A stretch of DNA of 64,000 nt from Siphonodentalium dalli (GCA_032622095.1 CP136064.1:46141573-46205572), one strand, 5' to 3'; numbered from the stretch's first letter, positions 13,919 to 25,542 are shown. Numbers and translations: made by a program. Notes: generated from the sequence alone by a model not told the origin.

Positions 13919-14649
13919 CGTGACTATATATATATACCCCTTTCCGCTATACGGGGAACAGGAAAATGCACCTATTCTTCCCACCAAATCCAAAAGGGCT
14001 AATTAAAGAGCAAGGTAATGCCGTAGCAGGTACATTTGGATATTCTATTCACGCCCCCCCCCCCCCCAAATCTTGACCGCTATACTTCAAATTCAAACAT
14101 CGAGAATTTTTTTTTTGACGAGTACATCTGATAGCTAGTGTTCACGCGCATCTAGAGCGCAATTTTCTAATTTTCAGATGGAACGGAACGGTTTACTCGT
14201 GACAACGCTATATATCATAAATATGTATACTTCTGTAGTCTATCACTAGCCGATTTTTAGCCCCAAATCCAAACGGGCCGATGTAGGAGCGAGTTTAATG
14301 CGGTGGTACATAAGCCGGTATACTGTAGGTATGACTCTAAAATTTGACCTCTCTAATATAAACGCAACCTGCTCAAGGGAGTGTTTGTGTCGGGTGGGTT
14401 CAGATTTGGAAAATTCCACCGAAGATCAAATGGGCAAAATTACTCCGAAAATCATATATTGAGATAAAAACTTTTCGATGAGTGGATGTGATAAGTAGTA
14501 TATACACGCAAGATTAGTACACTTTTTAATGATTTATATTGAACGGTTTAACCCTGGTAGCGTATAACGTTGTGACCGGTGATATATATTACTCAAATTC
14601 AAACCCTCTCTTCATGACGCAAATTCAAACGGACTTAGCAAGAAGCAAG
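13919..14649. other. No recognisable gene
   Basis: Unique AT-rich sequence with a C homopolymer near 14,048-14,068. I see no convincing frame, RNA or repeat. Confidence 0.6.
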
Positions 14650-14699
14650 GCAAATGCATGAATATGCTCACCGATATACTATATAGGTATGTCCGCTCT

Positions 14700-15020
14700 A
14701 CTGTAAAAGTAACATATTGTCACGATTTGACCTGTCCAAAACACTCCCCGGACAAAAGTTTTCCTAGGTATAAAATTTCGTCGAAATCCGATCGTTTTAC
14801 TCGATTTGACCTTGAACTTACCATTTCGAATGTCAATGTCAGGTCGGGGTCACGACTTGACCCGCCCAAAAGACTCCCCGGACAAAAGTACCCCTAGGTA
14901 TCAAATTTCGTGGAAATCCGCATGTTTTACCCGATTTGACCTTCGATTGACCATTTTGAAGACCAAGGTCAGGTCGGGATGGGATGGGATGGGATGGAAT
15001 ACCATGGAAGTATATCTGAT
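14700..15020. repeat. ~130-bp minisatellite family, locus 1
   Basis: About two and a half units, each with 'TTGACC..CC(A/G)AA..ACTCCCCGGACAAAAGT', then 'AGGTAT(A/C)AAATTTCGT.GAAATCCG', then 'TTTGACCTT.GA.TT.ACCATTT'. It ends in a (GGGAT)n run at 14,977-15,000. The same family occurs at 16,890-17,290 (same strand) and 47,195-47,990 (opposite strand). Frames in the repeat are not genes. Confidence 0.9.
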
Positions 15021-15074
15021 TCCATGGAATCTGACCTCTAGTTCAATTTGTTTTCGTTCTGAAAACACACTATA

Positions 15075-15390
15075 AAGTGTATATAATATAATAACGAACA
15101 CGAGACATACATAATTTATAAACTGTTAACAAAAGATATCAAATTCAATACATGACAAAGATGACTCAGTGGAGTTTATAAAGTGAACATAAAAACATTG
15201 AGGTAAGAATCTTTTTAAGGAATGCAACTTTATTTAATGATAATAAACACATAAATTAAAATAACAAACATGAGACATACATGATTTATAAACTGTTAAC
15301 AAAAGATATCAAACTCAATACATGACAAAGATGACTCAGTGAAGTTTATAAAGTGAACATAAAAATATTAAGGTAAGAATCTTTTTAAGC
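15075..15390. repeat. Direct duplication, offset 170 bp
   Basis: A ~135-bp AT-rich segment (landmark GAGACATACATRATTTATAA at 15,102 and 15,272) is present twice in direct orientation with a few differences. No coding or RNA signal. Confidence 0.85.
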
Positions 15391-15399
15391 ATTACTAAA

Positions 15400-16835
15400 C
15401 CGTTTAGCACAGACCACAGTCCACTTCACTCATCCGATCATCACCGAACTTCATATTTATCTTGATATTGATCTATCAGATGAGAGCTATCAAATATTTT
15501 TTTAATTTCATAGGAAAAAATGGTCGCCAGCGGCCATATTGCATTTACGTTATATTTTATCGCGTCATGTCGATATCTAGTATTACTTAGAAATTTCACC
15601 TTTCCAGATTCATAATTGCTCCATTGACTGTAACAGATGAAATTATTCCCCTCTTCGGATAGAGTGTCACTGAAACTTTATTTTGTCAGACTGTCTGTAT
15701 AATCACTGATTATATATGGCAATAATCTGTAATAAGATGTAGCACTATTTTATTTTATATTTACATGCAGTGCTGTTTTTATACATCAATTCTAATCCCC
15801 CTAGATCATCATGTGATCGATCATACATCGCGCGAGGACCTGGTTGAATTAAGGGGGTTTTATGGATCACTTCTGTCCTCAAGCTAGATTATACTTATGA
15901 CATTTAATGGCATGTTTCTAACGTGGAGGGTTAGATATGCTTGAGAAACCACCACTCTTTAATTCACACCAAGTTCTCAGCTGTCATGTTCGGATATTAG
16001 AACCCATAGCCATGATATATGGTTTATTTTGTGTATACTAGTAATATAGTTATTTTCAGTACCTTTATATACCAGTACTGTGTATAACAATGCATATAAA
16101 TTAATCCATGTATACATGTATATTGATTCAACGGATTCAGTGGTTTTGTCCATCAGTCTATCAAATTTGCGGGGAAAACATGGCCACAAGCAGTACACCC
16201 TGCTAAATTTCGAATTTGAATCAATTGGCGCACCCTGCAGCCAGCTTTTATTGGAGAACTTTTTCTTATGTGGATATTTTGGGTCACCGCTAGATGTGAG
16301 CCATATTTTGTTCTCAAACTGTCCTTGTGAAGACATCACTGCCAGCGGTGATCTTCAATTTTACTATTTTTATGGCTAAATAATTTGGTTGATCCTACAG
16401 ACGAGACCCCTTGTCCGATCGTCATCAGATTCCACAATTATCTTCTGGATAACCAGGGTGAGAGTAATCTAATTTTCCCGAATTTCGTTAAAAAACATTA
16501 CCACAGGCAGCAATTTGGTATCTTACTCTTTGATCCTCTTTTGCATGACTGAATTGTTTAGCAACTGTACAGACATATCCCTCATCTGGTTTTTATATAC
16601 ATGTATATCTCTTCATGCGGATAGCCAGTATTACGTAGGTACTTCAACTTTCTGCATTCCTGTCATCATTTGAAATATAAAAATTTACCTGATACATGCA
16701 CCCTTCAAAATTTGTTTCGTCGTATCTATTTTAATGACCCGTATGGTAATATTGATACAGATATATTTGTCAAACATTTCTTTGTACAATATACAGGTAT
16801 TTAGTTTGTAACTAAATCTAGAAATATATAATAGT
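15400..16835. other. No recognisable gene
   Basis: AT-rich unique sequence. The overlapping frames on opposite strands at 15,977-16,379 are shadows of each other without any motif, and I do not call either of them. Confidence 0.6.
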
Positions 16836-17335
16836 AGCTCGTGGACCCCACTTCGTCCGGGATGTTCCCCTCTGATTTTCGGAGAAATGCGCGATTTAAC
16901 CTTGAATTGACTATTTTAAAGGTGAAGGTCATGTCGGGGTCACGATTTGACCCGTCCAAAACACTCCCCGGACAAAAGTTACGACAAAAGTACCCGTCGA
17001 AATCCGCCCGGCTTTATACCCGATTTGACCTTGAATTGACAATTTTGAATGTCAAGATCAGGTCAGGGTCATGATTTGACCCACCCGAAACACTCCTGGG
17101 ACAAAAGTAACAGTAGGTATCAAATTTCGTTGAAATACTTCCGTTTTACCAGATTTGACCTTGAATTGATCTTTTTGAATGTCAAAGTCAGGTCGGGATC
17201 AAGATTTGACCCGTCCAAAATACTCCCTGGAAATAATTTCCCCTAGGTATCAAATTTCGTCAAATCTGTCCGGCAGTTTTCCCGGCCATAGCTAACAGAC
17301 AAACAGACAGACAAATGTCCAAAATATATATTAAA
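16836..17335 (+). mobile_element. Putative non-autonomous element with 130-bp minisatellite core
   Basis: Head near 16,836 (AGCTCGTGG.CCC.ACTTCGTCCGGG), then three 130-bp repeat units (ATTTGACCC landmarks at 16,944, 17,074 and 17,204), then a tail GGCAGTTTTCCCGGCCATAG followed by ACAGACAAACAGACAGACA. The same tail borders the inverted array at 47,180-47,220, so the boundary belongs to the element and not to the local site. The architecture (unique head, minisatellite core, fixed tail) recalls minisatellite-core elements reported in bivalves and some Helitron derivatives; that affiliation is my inference. Confidence 0.6.
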
Positions 17336-17720
17336 CTAGCTGATGTACTCGACTTCGTTCGGGCTAGTTAGGGATTTTTTGTGTGATCGCCTCCATCTGG
17401 ACAGTACCCAGTATATACAGCGTCTGACCAAACTATTGTTCAATTGGTCCAGAAACATGCCTATATCAGCACGTTCGAGAACATGGTCCCACGTGAAATT
17501 GGACCCGTCCATATTGCTCCCGGGATCGAAGTAGTCCTACACACAAATTTTTAGTCGGATCGGTCAAGGTCCAGAAACATGCCTATGAGCGAGGTCAAGT
17601 TGACACGTTAAATACCAAATTCGAGCAGTGTTAGAGTCTATAACACATACACACATGCATTCACGCATACACACATACATACATACATACATACAGACAG
17701 GTGTTTCAAAATGTATAATC
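17336..17720 (+). mobile_element. Second head-to-tail element with related ends
   Basis: Starts with a related head (CTAGCTGATGTACTCGACTTCGTTCGGG), has a different body, and ends in a (CATA)n/ACAGACAG tail near 17,690-17,700. It has no 130-bp core. The shared head and tail with the element just upstream suggest two members of one family lying in tandem. Confidence 0.45.
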
Positions 17721-17829
17721 GATAGCTACAACAATTCTATGGTAGATAGTTCACGGCCGACCTGATGCATGCATCTTAGTTTTCTTGTATGAATTATGTA
17801 GTTACACCGTGATAAACTTTCTGACTCGT

Positions 17830-18400
17830 TCCCGTGTCGTAATGGTGTGGTTCAGGGAAATAATCTTTCGCCAACACTTTTTCTCTTTATATGAACGACC
17901 TGGCGCGGAATATTAAAGTTCCCAACAGGGGTGGACATTGGATATAGGGACGTTGGAATGCTCCTATATAATGCTGATGATATTGAATTATTGCCTGAAA
18001 ATGAACGAGATCTTCAGTGCATGCTCGATGTCATGGATGACTGATGTCGAAAATGGAGACTACGTGTAAATAATAACAAAACTAAAATTATTCATTTCCG
18101 TAAACACCAACGGGCACGTAGCGACTTTATATTCCGGATAGGGGCGGATGACATTGAGTTCGCCGAGAACTATAAATATCTCGGGGTATTACTAAATGAG
18201 ACCCTCAAGTTTGGTGCGTATGCAGAGACCCTTTCTAGTTCTGGTGGACGAGCTGAGCAGTGATATAGAGAGCCCGTTCATTCAATTCCCTTGTATTCAA
18301 AACTATACGATGCTTGTGCTGTGCCTATTCTAGATTACTGTAGCGGAGTTTTGGGATTTTCGGAACTTTCACTGTATAGACACGGTTCATCTAAATTTTT
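17830..18400 (+). pseudogene. Decayed non-LTR retrotransposon reverse transcriptase
   Basis: In shifting frames one can read RT-family pieces: a GNNLSPTLF-like segment followed by SLYMNDLA near 17,860-17,910; a palm-like NADDIELL at about 17,970-17,995, where the first residue of the expected [FY]ADD is asparagine; a WRLRVNNNKTK-like segment near 18,055; and YKYLGVLLNE near 18,175. At least two frameshifts separate these parts, and no full frame remains. It is a fragment with no ends visible, so the clade cannot be fixed (CR1/jockey-like is most likely). Confidence 0.75.
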
Positions 18401-20707
18401 GACAAAAAGCATTCGAGAGAAGATAATCCATATATAGTTTCGACACCTCGCAGTGTAATTTAATGTAAATATAGTGTTCAGCGTATAAAGCTGTTATTTC
18501 AGCGTTGACCATTGTCTCAATGTTGTTATTTATGGTTATGTGTCTAGCAGACATGTGTAACATTAAAGGATTACTATGCTCATGAAACAACAAAACTCTA
18601 TCGGAAAGACACCCCTATTGTGATCACAATGTTCCAAGTTCCATAAAAATCGCGTAATAAATAAGCCGAGAAATAAATAAATAATACCGCCACCGGCTGT
18701 CGGCTGTCGGCTGTCTCCGTCGGAAAACCTCGCATGACGTCAAGCGAGGTAAACTAATTAAAAACACGGAATCGGAGTCGGAGTTAATTATGTCTACCTA
18801 TATGACAATGGAAAATCCGGAACAGACACTAGCGCGTGGTGGAATTACTGCGGGGCATATCAATAGCATGTGTACACATGGTTAATTGTCATCGCGCGGT
18901 GAGTTATATTCACTCGAGATTTGTCTTAAGCGCTGTTTGGAAAGTTAGTGTTTTGAGAAAAAACTATAGAAGGCCGATTGAGGTAACACTGTCATGTCAA
19001 AAATAAAGCTTGTAAAAACACGAGCAGGCATGCGAACTCTATTTGCATGGGTGCGTGTTCACGATGTTGTTTTAATGTTTAGTATATATGCTCATATATA
19101 TATAAGTATGCATATCGGACGTTGGTGTACATGTATTGACCTGTATTGATGTAATCAGTAAACGATCACGATGACAACTGTCCATTTATCTTGACGCAAT
19201 AAAGAGGGTTCACTATTACGCCATATTGCGAACAAAGAACGCTTGTATATATGATTACATATATTAAACCGGATTATTATCTATCCTTCAAAAAGTGTTA
19301 TATATGATTGGATGTTTAAACGAACCACGGCGAATTACGTTTATATATTTTATAATCCTATTTGTATGCGTGATTGACACATAGAGGTCGAGTTATGACC
19401 TGCATATTCAATAGACAACATCGCTAGAGTGCTAATTGTATAGGCCAATAACATGCAAAGACGCAGTGAATTTCCATCAGTGACAGTCAGCAAGATTGTT
19501 TGGGGGTAGGGAAAGCAATATTCCGAAATATATATAAACACCATATTGCCCTATAATATATACATGATTCATAAACAAGAAAAATGAACTTATCATTACA
19601 TATTGGTAATGAATGACTTGATTATAATTGATTAAATTCGACAGCAATAAACCAATTTTGTTTTTGTTTCACCGAGATACGATAAATTAAAACGAAACGC
19701 TCTTTATTGACACACGACAAAGGGCATCTGGAGATTTGAATGTTTACGAGATGATAATTGCCTAATAACTGTGCAAGTCTTCGCATATATATGCAATATT
19801 TATATGAATATATAATATAACTTGGACTATTCCGGTAACCAAAAAAAAATATATAAATACGTGTTTATATGGATAAATGCACGCAAAACTGAATAATATA
19901 CGGGCATGGCTTTATAGTAACAACACATCGCGATACATATAATAATAACACGATAAAGACATTTAATTACGAGAACGGCGATGTTTTCGGTAAGATTTTG
20001 CATTCGAAGTGTGATAACGTGACAATCTTCAAATGCCGTGATCGACTACATGCAAACTTAAAATACTGCCGTAGCGTATCTATGCGTTGTCGATGGTCAC
20101 CACATGATCGATCACGTGCTATGCTTCTGTTTACATGTGACAATCACATGATCGGGCCGCTGATCACTTGACTTCGTCTACAACAAAATCTTCGGCTAAC
20201 TTCGGAATTTTTTTTAATCGTTATAAAAATAACGAATGGCGGCCGAATATTAGATTATACGCGCCCAAATGGACATTATATATATATAGTATCGGTATAT
20301 TGAAAGAAAATATTATTGTTTTTTCAGCACCGTATTCCTGGAGAAGGGATACACACGGTAATGCGGTTGCAGAAAACATGGGTGGACTTGGTGAATATAA
20401 CCAAATATTATTTCCCGATATAAAGACAGTCTCTGTCATAGTGTGTGTAGGCCATTTTGGTAAATTTTATAATTTTTTGAAGATAGTATATCGTACTCCT
20501 TTGTGTTTTGATAAATTGCGCTCATAGTATACCACCATGCATTTTTGTGAAAAAAAGCGAAATATTCGTGTTTTATCACTTGATCGGAGGCAACTATGAC
20601 TACTAGTTTAAGACGCGGACAATACAATCTACTAATTTCACCAATTACTTAATGAATATCTCGAATACTGCATGTTCTATAGCAGAGAATTTTGAAAGGT
20701 TTGATGG
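18401..20707. other. No recognisable gene
   Basis: AT-rich unique sequence with a short GGCTGTC triplication near 18,693-18,713 and scattered TATATA tracts. The frames at 20,168-20,527 (+) and 20,221-20,439 (-) are antisense to each other and carry no motif. Confidence 0.6.
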
Positions 20708-20710
20708 TGC

Positions 20711-21072
20711 ATATCCCTTTACCCAACAAAACGGCAAAAAACCGGCCAAATAAAGCTTCAACAGCCTAAAATATCTTCGGTCTGTCTCAATAGAACCATA
20801 CAAATATGGATATAATTGGAACCGGCTCCTTGACCACATTGTGATAGTTACAGTTATGCCCTGTGCCAATGCATTCTCTTATATATGCGAGTCGACCATA
20901 GGTCGCCTCGCATATATAAGAGAATGCATTGGCCTTACATTCTTTAACAATTTTATAATTTTTAATGTGTTAAGCCAATGCATTCTCTTATATATGCGAG
21001 GCGACCTATGGTCGACTCGCATATATAAGAGAATGCATTGGCACAGGGCCGTTCTGTTGGGTAAAGGCATAT
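20711..21072. repeat. Nested fold-back: two 67-bp palindromes in inverted orientation
   Basis: Palindrome 1 (20,866-20,932) and palindrome 2 (20,975-21,041) each have 26-bp arms (CCAATGCATTCTCTTATATA plus TGCGAG) and a 15-bp centre that is itself nearly palindromic (CGACC-3 nt-GGTCG). Palindrome 2 is the exact reverse complement of palindrome 1, so the pair also folds on itself. GCCCTGTG/CACAGGGC flank the pair. An outer ~25-bp inverted repeat (20,711-20,735 and 21,048-21,072, about 23 of 25 matching) encloses everything, with an asymmetric 122-bp segment on the left side only. Confidence 0.95.
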
Positions 21073-22180
21073 ATCAAAAGAAACGATGATTAATCACATT
21101 CGTGAGACTGCTATGAGCGTGTATATTTCTGCTTCCAGAAAAGGTCTCATAATCAATTCATTGCTATTAAAATTGCATTTAACAGTTTATTTTACACATA
21201 TATTGCACGATTCACGATAAAAAGTGCAGATAAAATAGCGGCATTGTTCCGTTTCTTTGCGCCCAAAAGGTCCATAGTTAACCGTTGTATGAGACCTTGC
21301 TTTCGCTGCTCTCGCGTGAGATACTTTAGAGAGAATTCGTAAATATCTTATCAACTGTTTCTCGTATACACTGCAATCATTCTTCCTCACATATTTCGAG
21401 CGTGTTGTCCGCCTTTATGGTACTAGTTGTTCGATTTTGCTCAAAATGTAATTTTCATTCGAATTTGTCCATTTTGGCGGCCATTTTGGGACAGATATTA
21501 TACTTATATGGTTAACGACTAATCCATGTCTGTCTATATTTCAATGTATTATGAATTTGGCATTAATTGGTCTACACATAACTGTATTCGCATATGACCT
21601 GATGGAAATGCTTCAGAATTTGAACCATTCCGAAAAATCAAGATATCACTATACCACAGGGGAGGTGACAGGACAATACTCCAGAATACAAGGTTGAAAT
21701 TTGTGTTCTTTTTTATTTTTGGAACCCATCACACCGGTCTGGACACCAACCCATCCAACACATGTTTTTTTTCCAAGGGCAATTGAAGACACCCTTCCCC
21801 AAAGTTTTATGAAAAACTGTGAAAATAGCAGGATAAGGCATACAGAGGGTGTGAAATGTATTAAAGAACCATTCGGGATTAAATTCCAATCATGTAATCT
21901 TAATGAAAAGCACCAGCAATCTTAGAAAGTTACAAAACACTCATTAACTTAAATTGTCAAATAAGGTTCAGCATCCACACCCATACATACAGGTTATACC
22001 CGCAGTACATATATGCGACAAAGATGTGTATTCACAGCCGCGTATTCTCTGACGTTGTGACTCGGCTACATGACTAAATGGTCGTCCAGTCTTTGTGTTA
22101 ATTATATAATGTTCCATCTGCAGTAACAAACTACACTAACCACTAACAAGTAATTGAAGAACACATTTACAAAATATGTG
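21073..22180. other. No recognisable gene
   Basis: Unique AT-rich sequence. Short frames (21,701-21,925; 21,187-21,390) have no recognisable features. Confidence 0.6.
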
Positions 22181-22235
22181 TATTATCGTATTATCCGCAA
22201 ATGGAAGAAACATAGGGGCTTGTAACGCTGCTCAG

Positions 22236-22357
22236 TCAACCCCCCCCCCCCAACCGCACTAGTGAGCCTAGCTTTAATATACGCCGTACCTATCCGATAT
22301 GTGTAGTATAGAGCAGGTACGTATATAGGGACCGTGCGGTTTGGAGGGGGTGGACAG
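22236..22357. repeat. Imperfect inverted repeat with poly-C/poly-G ends
   Basis: CCCCCCAACCGCAC near 22,245-22,258 pairs with GTGCGGTTTGGAGGGGG near 22,335-22,351, enclosing ~75 bp. It resembles the G/C-homopolymer-ended MITEs seen elsewhere in this window (48,065-48,632), but no target duplication is evident. Confidence 0.45.
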
Positions 22358-22723
22358 TGGAGCACATTATAGAAGCCCAGGTGTCAGAAACAGTAATCCA
22401 TAAATAAAATATTATCATTTCAAAGATAAAATACTTGTCTTGAAATAATTAGCCTGTTATGTTCAATTACTCATCTGTTCATTATACATGTATCGGTAGT
22501 TCCCAGTAATTCAAGGTCCAATCCACCCAATGGTGAGCGCCATACAATATAAATACAGGAAATATGTTTATCTTTCAATATTCATACCATTTAAAGCGCC
22601 AGAAGAATTAAATGAGCTGACGTTGTCATTGCAGCGTTAATTGAATGTCAAAACCAACAATGAGAATTGATGGGGAAAAATAGTTTTAGTGAAATTATCT
22701 CCTCGTCAGGATCAGAACCACCT

Positions 22724-23650
22724 CATAACATAACATAACATTTTTATTGACATAATACACCCACGCGGGGCAGTTGTCATAATACAGATAATTTAAACAC
22801 AAGTCAAGACAATTTCATATAAAATATATATATAACATGTATTTGTAACTCAACACTATATTCTCATTTATTTGCGGAAAACTGCCGAACCATGTTACAG
22901 ATCAGATTGCATATGCTCGGGTGTTCAGCCTTCATGAGGAATATGAACTTTTCTATTTCATCAAAGTTTACGAAAATTGGTTGGTGAACTCCTATTTCAG
23001 TGAAAAATCTCTTCCGCAAATGGTTATGTTTTTCACATCTCATTATAAAGTGTTCTTCCGTTTCAATTTCATTTGCTTCACATTTTTTACATATGCGTTT
23101 CTCGTAAGGTATTTTTGGCTGAGCGTGTCGCCCAACCTCTACCTGCAACTTATGATTGCTTACTCTAAGCTTACTGAAACACGATCTCGTATAAAAATTA
23201 GTAATTTGGAGTAAGTATGGTTCAATTTCATATTGTTCTTTGAAACAACGATACGTTCTTAATTTATTCATACCATTTTTCTTGTTGTCATCGAATATTT
23301 CGTTTTTGAACGTTAGAATATGAACGCATTTTAATTCTTCCCGGACTTTATTGAGATATTCCAGCGATAGGTTATTCTCTAAATCGCTTATTTTTGGCAT
23401 GTGAAGTGCTTCTGCCAAAAACGGTGGAATTATATATTCCTCGCATATTTGGGCAGAATTCTGAAGTAACATATTCGGTTTTCTTTCAGACAGTTTAAGC
23501 ATATATCTTACAGCATTCATTATCGCATCATGTGCTATCGGAAATCTGCCCAATTCTGCTCTTGTCGCGTGATTAGACGCCATTCTAAGTTTTTGATAAA
23601 CTGTTATAAAAGTAAAATTATTGGGTAAATATTTAAACCAGGAGCATTTA
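22724..23650 (-). mobile_element. 5'-truncated non-LTR retrotransposon, 3' end
   Basis: On the minus strand a C-terminal retrotransposon ORF (ending 22,864) is followed by ~120 bp of 3' UTR, an AATAAA-like signal, and a (TTATG)n terminal repeat at 22,724-22,740, which is the usual 3' signature of CR1/L2-like elements. The 5' part of the element is missing beyond about 23,650. Confidence 0.75.
22864..23640 (-). pseudogene. Reverse transcriptase C-terminal region (zinc-knuckle end)
   Basis: Open minus-strand frame whose meaningful part begins about 23,640 (…RAELGRFP…, a motif typical of the region after the RT domain) and ends with a C-x2-C…E-H-F-I…C cluster (ICKKCEA…EEHFIMRC) like the zf-RVT C-terminus of many non-LTR retrotransposons. 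The open frame runs upstream to 23,829, but that first part overlaps a G-rich MITE-like segment (23,745-23,850) and is accidental. The RT catalytic core is absent, so this is a truncated insertion with no activity. Confidence 0.7.
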
Positions 23651-23694
23651 GTAATATTTAACCCAGCCACCCACCGTACCTTGTATCCTGCCCC

Positions 23695-23850
23695 GCTTAC
23701 CCATGCACCACCCAAGTTTGATGGAAAACGATGATATGACTGCGTAATGTGGGGTGGGGGTGGGGTATTAACAAAATGCAGGAAGGTATGCATGCCGGGT
23801 GGGTAGCTGGTCAAAACTGCCAAAAACAAGTTTTTAAGAAATGATGCAGG
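23695..23850 (+). mobile_element. Fragment related to the G-rich MITE at 48,065
   Basis: GGTATGCATGCCGGGTGGGT and the following GGTCAAAA.TGCCAA..ACAAG match, with changes, the segment just inside the left end of the MITE at 48,095-48,150. It abuts the truncated retrotransposon to the left and the inverted-repeat element to the right. Confidence 0.45.
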
Positions 23851-23987
23851 GGGAGTGCAGGTGAAAGGTGTATTGCCTTCCTATTTACTCATCTTTCCTC
23901 ACAGTACACTCCACTTCCCTCCCTGTCCACTCCGCCCGATCTCTACACTCCCTCCTAGTCCACTATACATCCCTCCCTGTCCACTCC

Positions 23988-24051
23988 TGAGGAGGGACGT
24001 GTATATAACTGGGGGGACGGGTGTTCGGACGAGTACTCCGTTATAGTCGGT
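23988..24051 (+). repeat. Inner terminal inverted repeat, left copy
   Basis: 64 bp from TGAGGAGGGACGTG to TTATAGTCGGT. The zinc-finger gene's ATG follows immediately (24,052), so the repeat acts as its 5' region. It matches the right copy (25,479-25,542) with about four differences. Confidence 0.9.
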
Positions 24052-24428
24052 ATGTTTACGTGCATGGAGTGCGGTCAGTCTTTCACCAGGCGCGACAATA
24101 TAGAAAGACATAGAGAGCAGTCGATGAAAAAGATTCATCTTCTAATTCATCAGAAGATAACGAGAGTGATGATGATGATGATGATCAAACAGATCAATCT
24201 GCTTGGTTCGAATGGGAAAAAGATATGAGTCATATACTAGGATCGACGACAGTAAACTCAAAAGATACACTGGACAAATATAGCGAACTAGTTTACAAAG
24301 TGTATGTGCTAGAACACGGACCTTTGTATAAGAAGATACGGAAAACTGTGAAACGGTTACAGAATATTGGCTACAATATCAAAACATCCGTTAGAGGGGC
24401 CGTGAAAAAACATGACTATATGGTGTAG
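24052..24428 (+). pseudogene. C2H2-type zinc finger plus acidic region, frameshifted
   Basis: The first frame reads MFTCMECGQSFTRRDNIERH, a C2H2-like start (C-x2-C-x12-H) whose last histidine is not in place. Near 24,120 the coding signal moves to another frame: a Ser/Asp/Glu-rich acidic stretch (SSSNSSEDNESDDDDDDD), a Trp pair, then a Lys-rich tail ending at 24,428. Small proteins with one or two N-terminal fingers and an acidic middle are common in adintovirus-like elements of invertebrates, which is why I place it there. It is short for that family, so internal sequence is probably missing as well. Weak alternative: a decayed host zinc-finger gene. Confidence 0.55.
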
Positions 24429-24479
24429 AGTTACCTCGATAACGGCGATAATACCGATATGGATTAGCCAGGTGCGCCT

Positions 24480-24725
24480 GCGTTCCAGCTGACTTTTTGC
24501 ACGTTCCACCGCATGTTCGCTCGGCGATATCCATCTAATATTTAATTTGTCCTTTGATTTCTTGTTTGGTGAGGGAATACCCTCTCTTGGTAATATGTCG
24601 AATCCTAGTCCGCCGCCGCCGCCGATATGTACGATCTCCCCATTCGGACGAGTACCGCTGTCCTTAACCTTGTAATACTTCAGCCATTTCTGAGGATCGG
24701 GAACATACAGTTTACTGTAATCCAT
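24480..24725 (-). pseudogene. Fragment of a small virus-element protein (unknown function)
   Basis: The minus-strand frame starts MDYSKLYVPDPQKWLKYY and continues with a Gly-rich stretch and a KLNIRWISPSEHAVERAKSQ segment. Beyond about 24,480 the open frame runs antisense into the zinc-finger gene and loses any coding look. I recall this arrangement (LYVPDPQKW start, Gly tract, ISP-E-AVERAKSQ) from uncharacterised proteins of virus-like transposons in invertebrates, but cannot verify it here. Function unknown. Confidence 0.45.
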
Positions 24726-24990
24726 ACTTTACAATCGTATATGGTTCACTATATACCTGTGTATGAGAAGAGTCACACAGCATATCCGATTATCTCCCAA
24801 AATAAAGAGAGACAATATTACGTTTATATTTAGTTGATAAATATACCTCTGTCTGTCTGAACTCTGCAGATGCGCTTGAAAAGGAACATAACATAGTCAT
24901 TCCGATCCATTTAGATCATTTTGAAGATACATAATGGTCATTTCCATATCACACATACGCCTATAAGTATCTATATTTATTCGAATTGCT

Positions 24991-25200
24991 CTACGGCCTT
25001 ATTTTAGAAAAAATATGCTCTTTGACGCGACTGATGGCGATATATAGCTCGGGTCCAATAGATACAATTAGTCCATTTCCAGCAACTTCAGAAACATAAA
25101 ATCTGTTATATACTACACGAGCCGCATCATTTTGTGCCTGTGTCATTTCGTATAGACTTTCAGTGCAAGCAACAAATGATCTGGATTTCAGAGGTGTATA
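24991..25200 (-). pseudogene. Possible coding fragment on the minus strand
   Basis: An open minus-strand stretch of about 69 codons between stops at 25,201 and 24,991. The only ATG (25,146) leaves 51 codons (MTQAQNDAARVVYNRFYVSE…). The amino-acid composition looks protein-like (mixed charged and hydrophobic residues, no low complexity) and it lies inside the inverted-repeat element, upstream of and on the same strand as the fragment at 24,480-24,725. Not recognised. Confidence 0.3.
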
Positions 25201-25478
25201 CTATAGACCCACTTTCGGTCACTATACTTCAAACAGTTTTCGTTTCAAGGGCGACAACACTATCTTTCTATAGGTATTTAAATACAATGTTAATATAATA
25301 TGTGCACTGCGACAGTGTTGTGTATTGTCAATAGCAAGTGTATTGAGTCACCGCCAATGACTGTTCATTAAATCCACGGGTTCTTTATACGTACACCGAA
25401 TGTCGACTTTCCTTTATCAACGCAGAATAGCACTCTCAAGAATTAAGCATTTAACTCGACTGTGTTTGCTGATGAATC

Positions 25479-25542
25479 ACCGACTATAACGGAGTACTCG
25501 TCCGAACACCCGTCCCCTCAGTTATGTGCACGTCCCTCCTCA
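25479..25542 (-). repeat. Inner terminal inverted repeat, right copy
   Basis: Reverse complement of 23,988-24,051 with a few substitutions. Confidence 0.9.

Noticed and set aside
15977-16379. Pair of ~100-120-codon antisense frames
   Set aside because: They mirror each other, are Ile/Tyr/Ser-rich as expected for AT-rich DNA, and lack motifs.
16841-17246. Frames in the 130-bp minisatellite as repeat proteins
   Set aside because: Period 130 is not a multiple of three and frames break between units.
22864-23829. Full 321-codon minus-strand frame as one protein
   Set aside because: The first ~60 codons overlap a G-rich MITE-like segment; only the part from about 23,640 down resembles a retrotransposon C-terminus.
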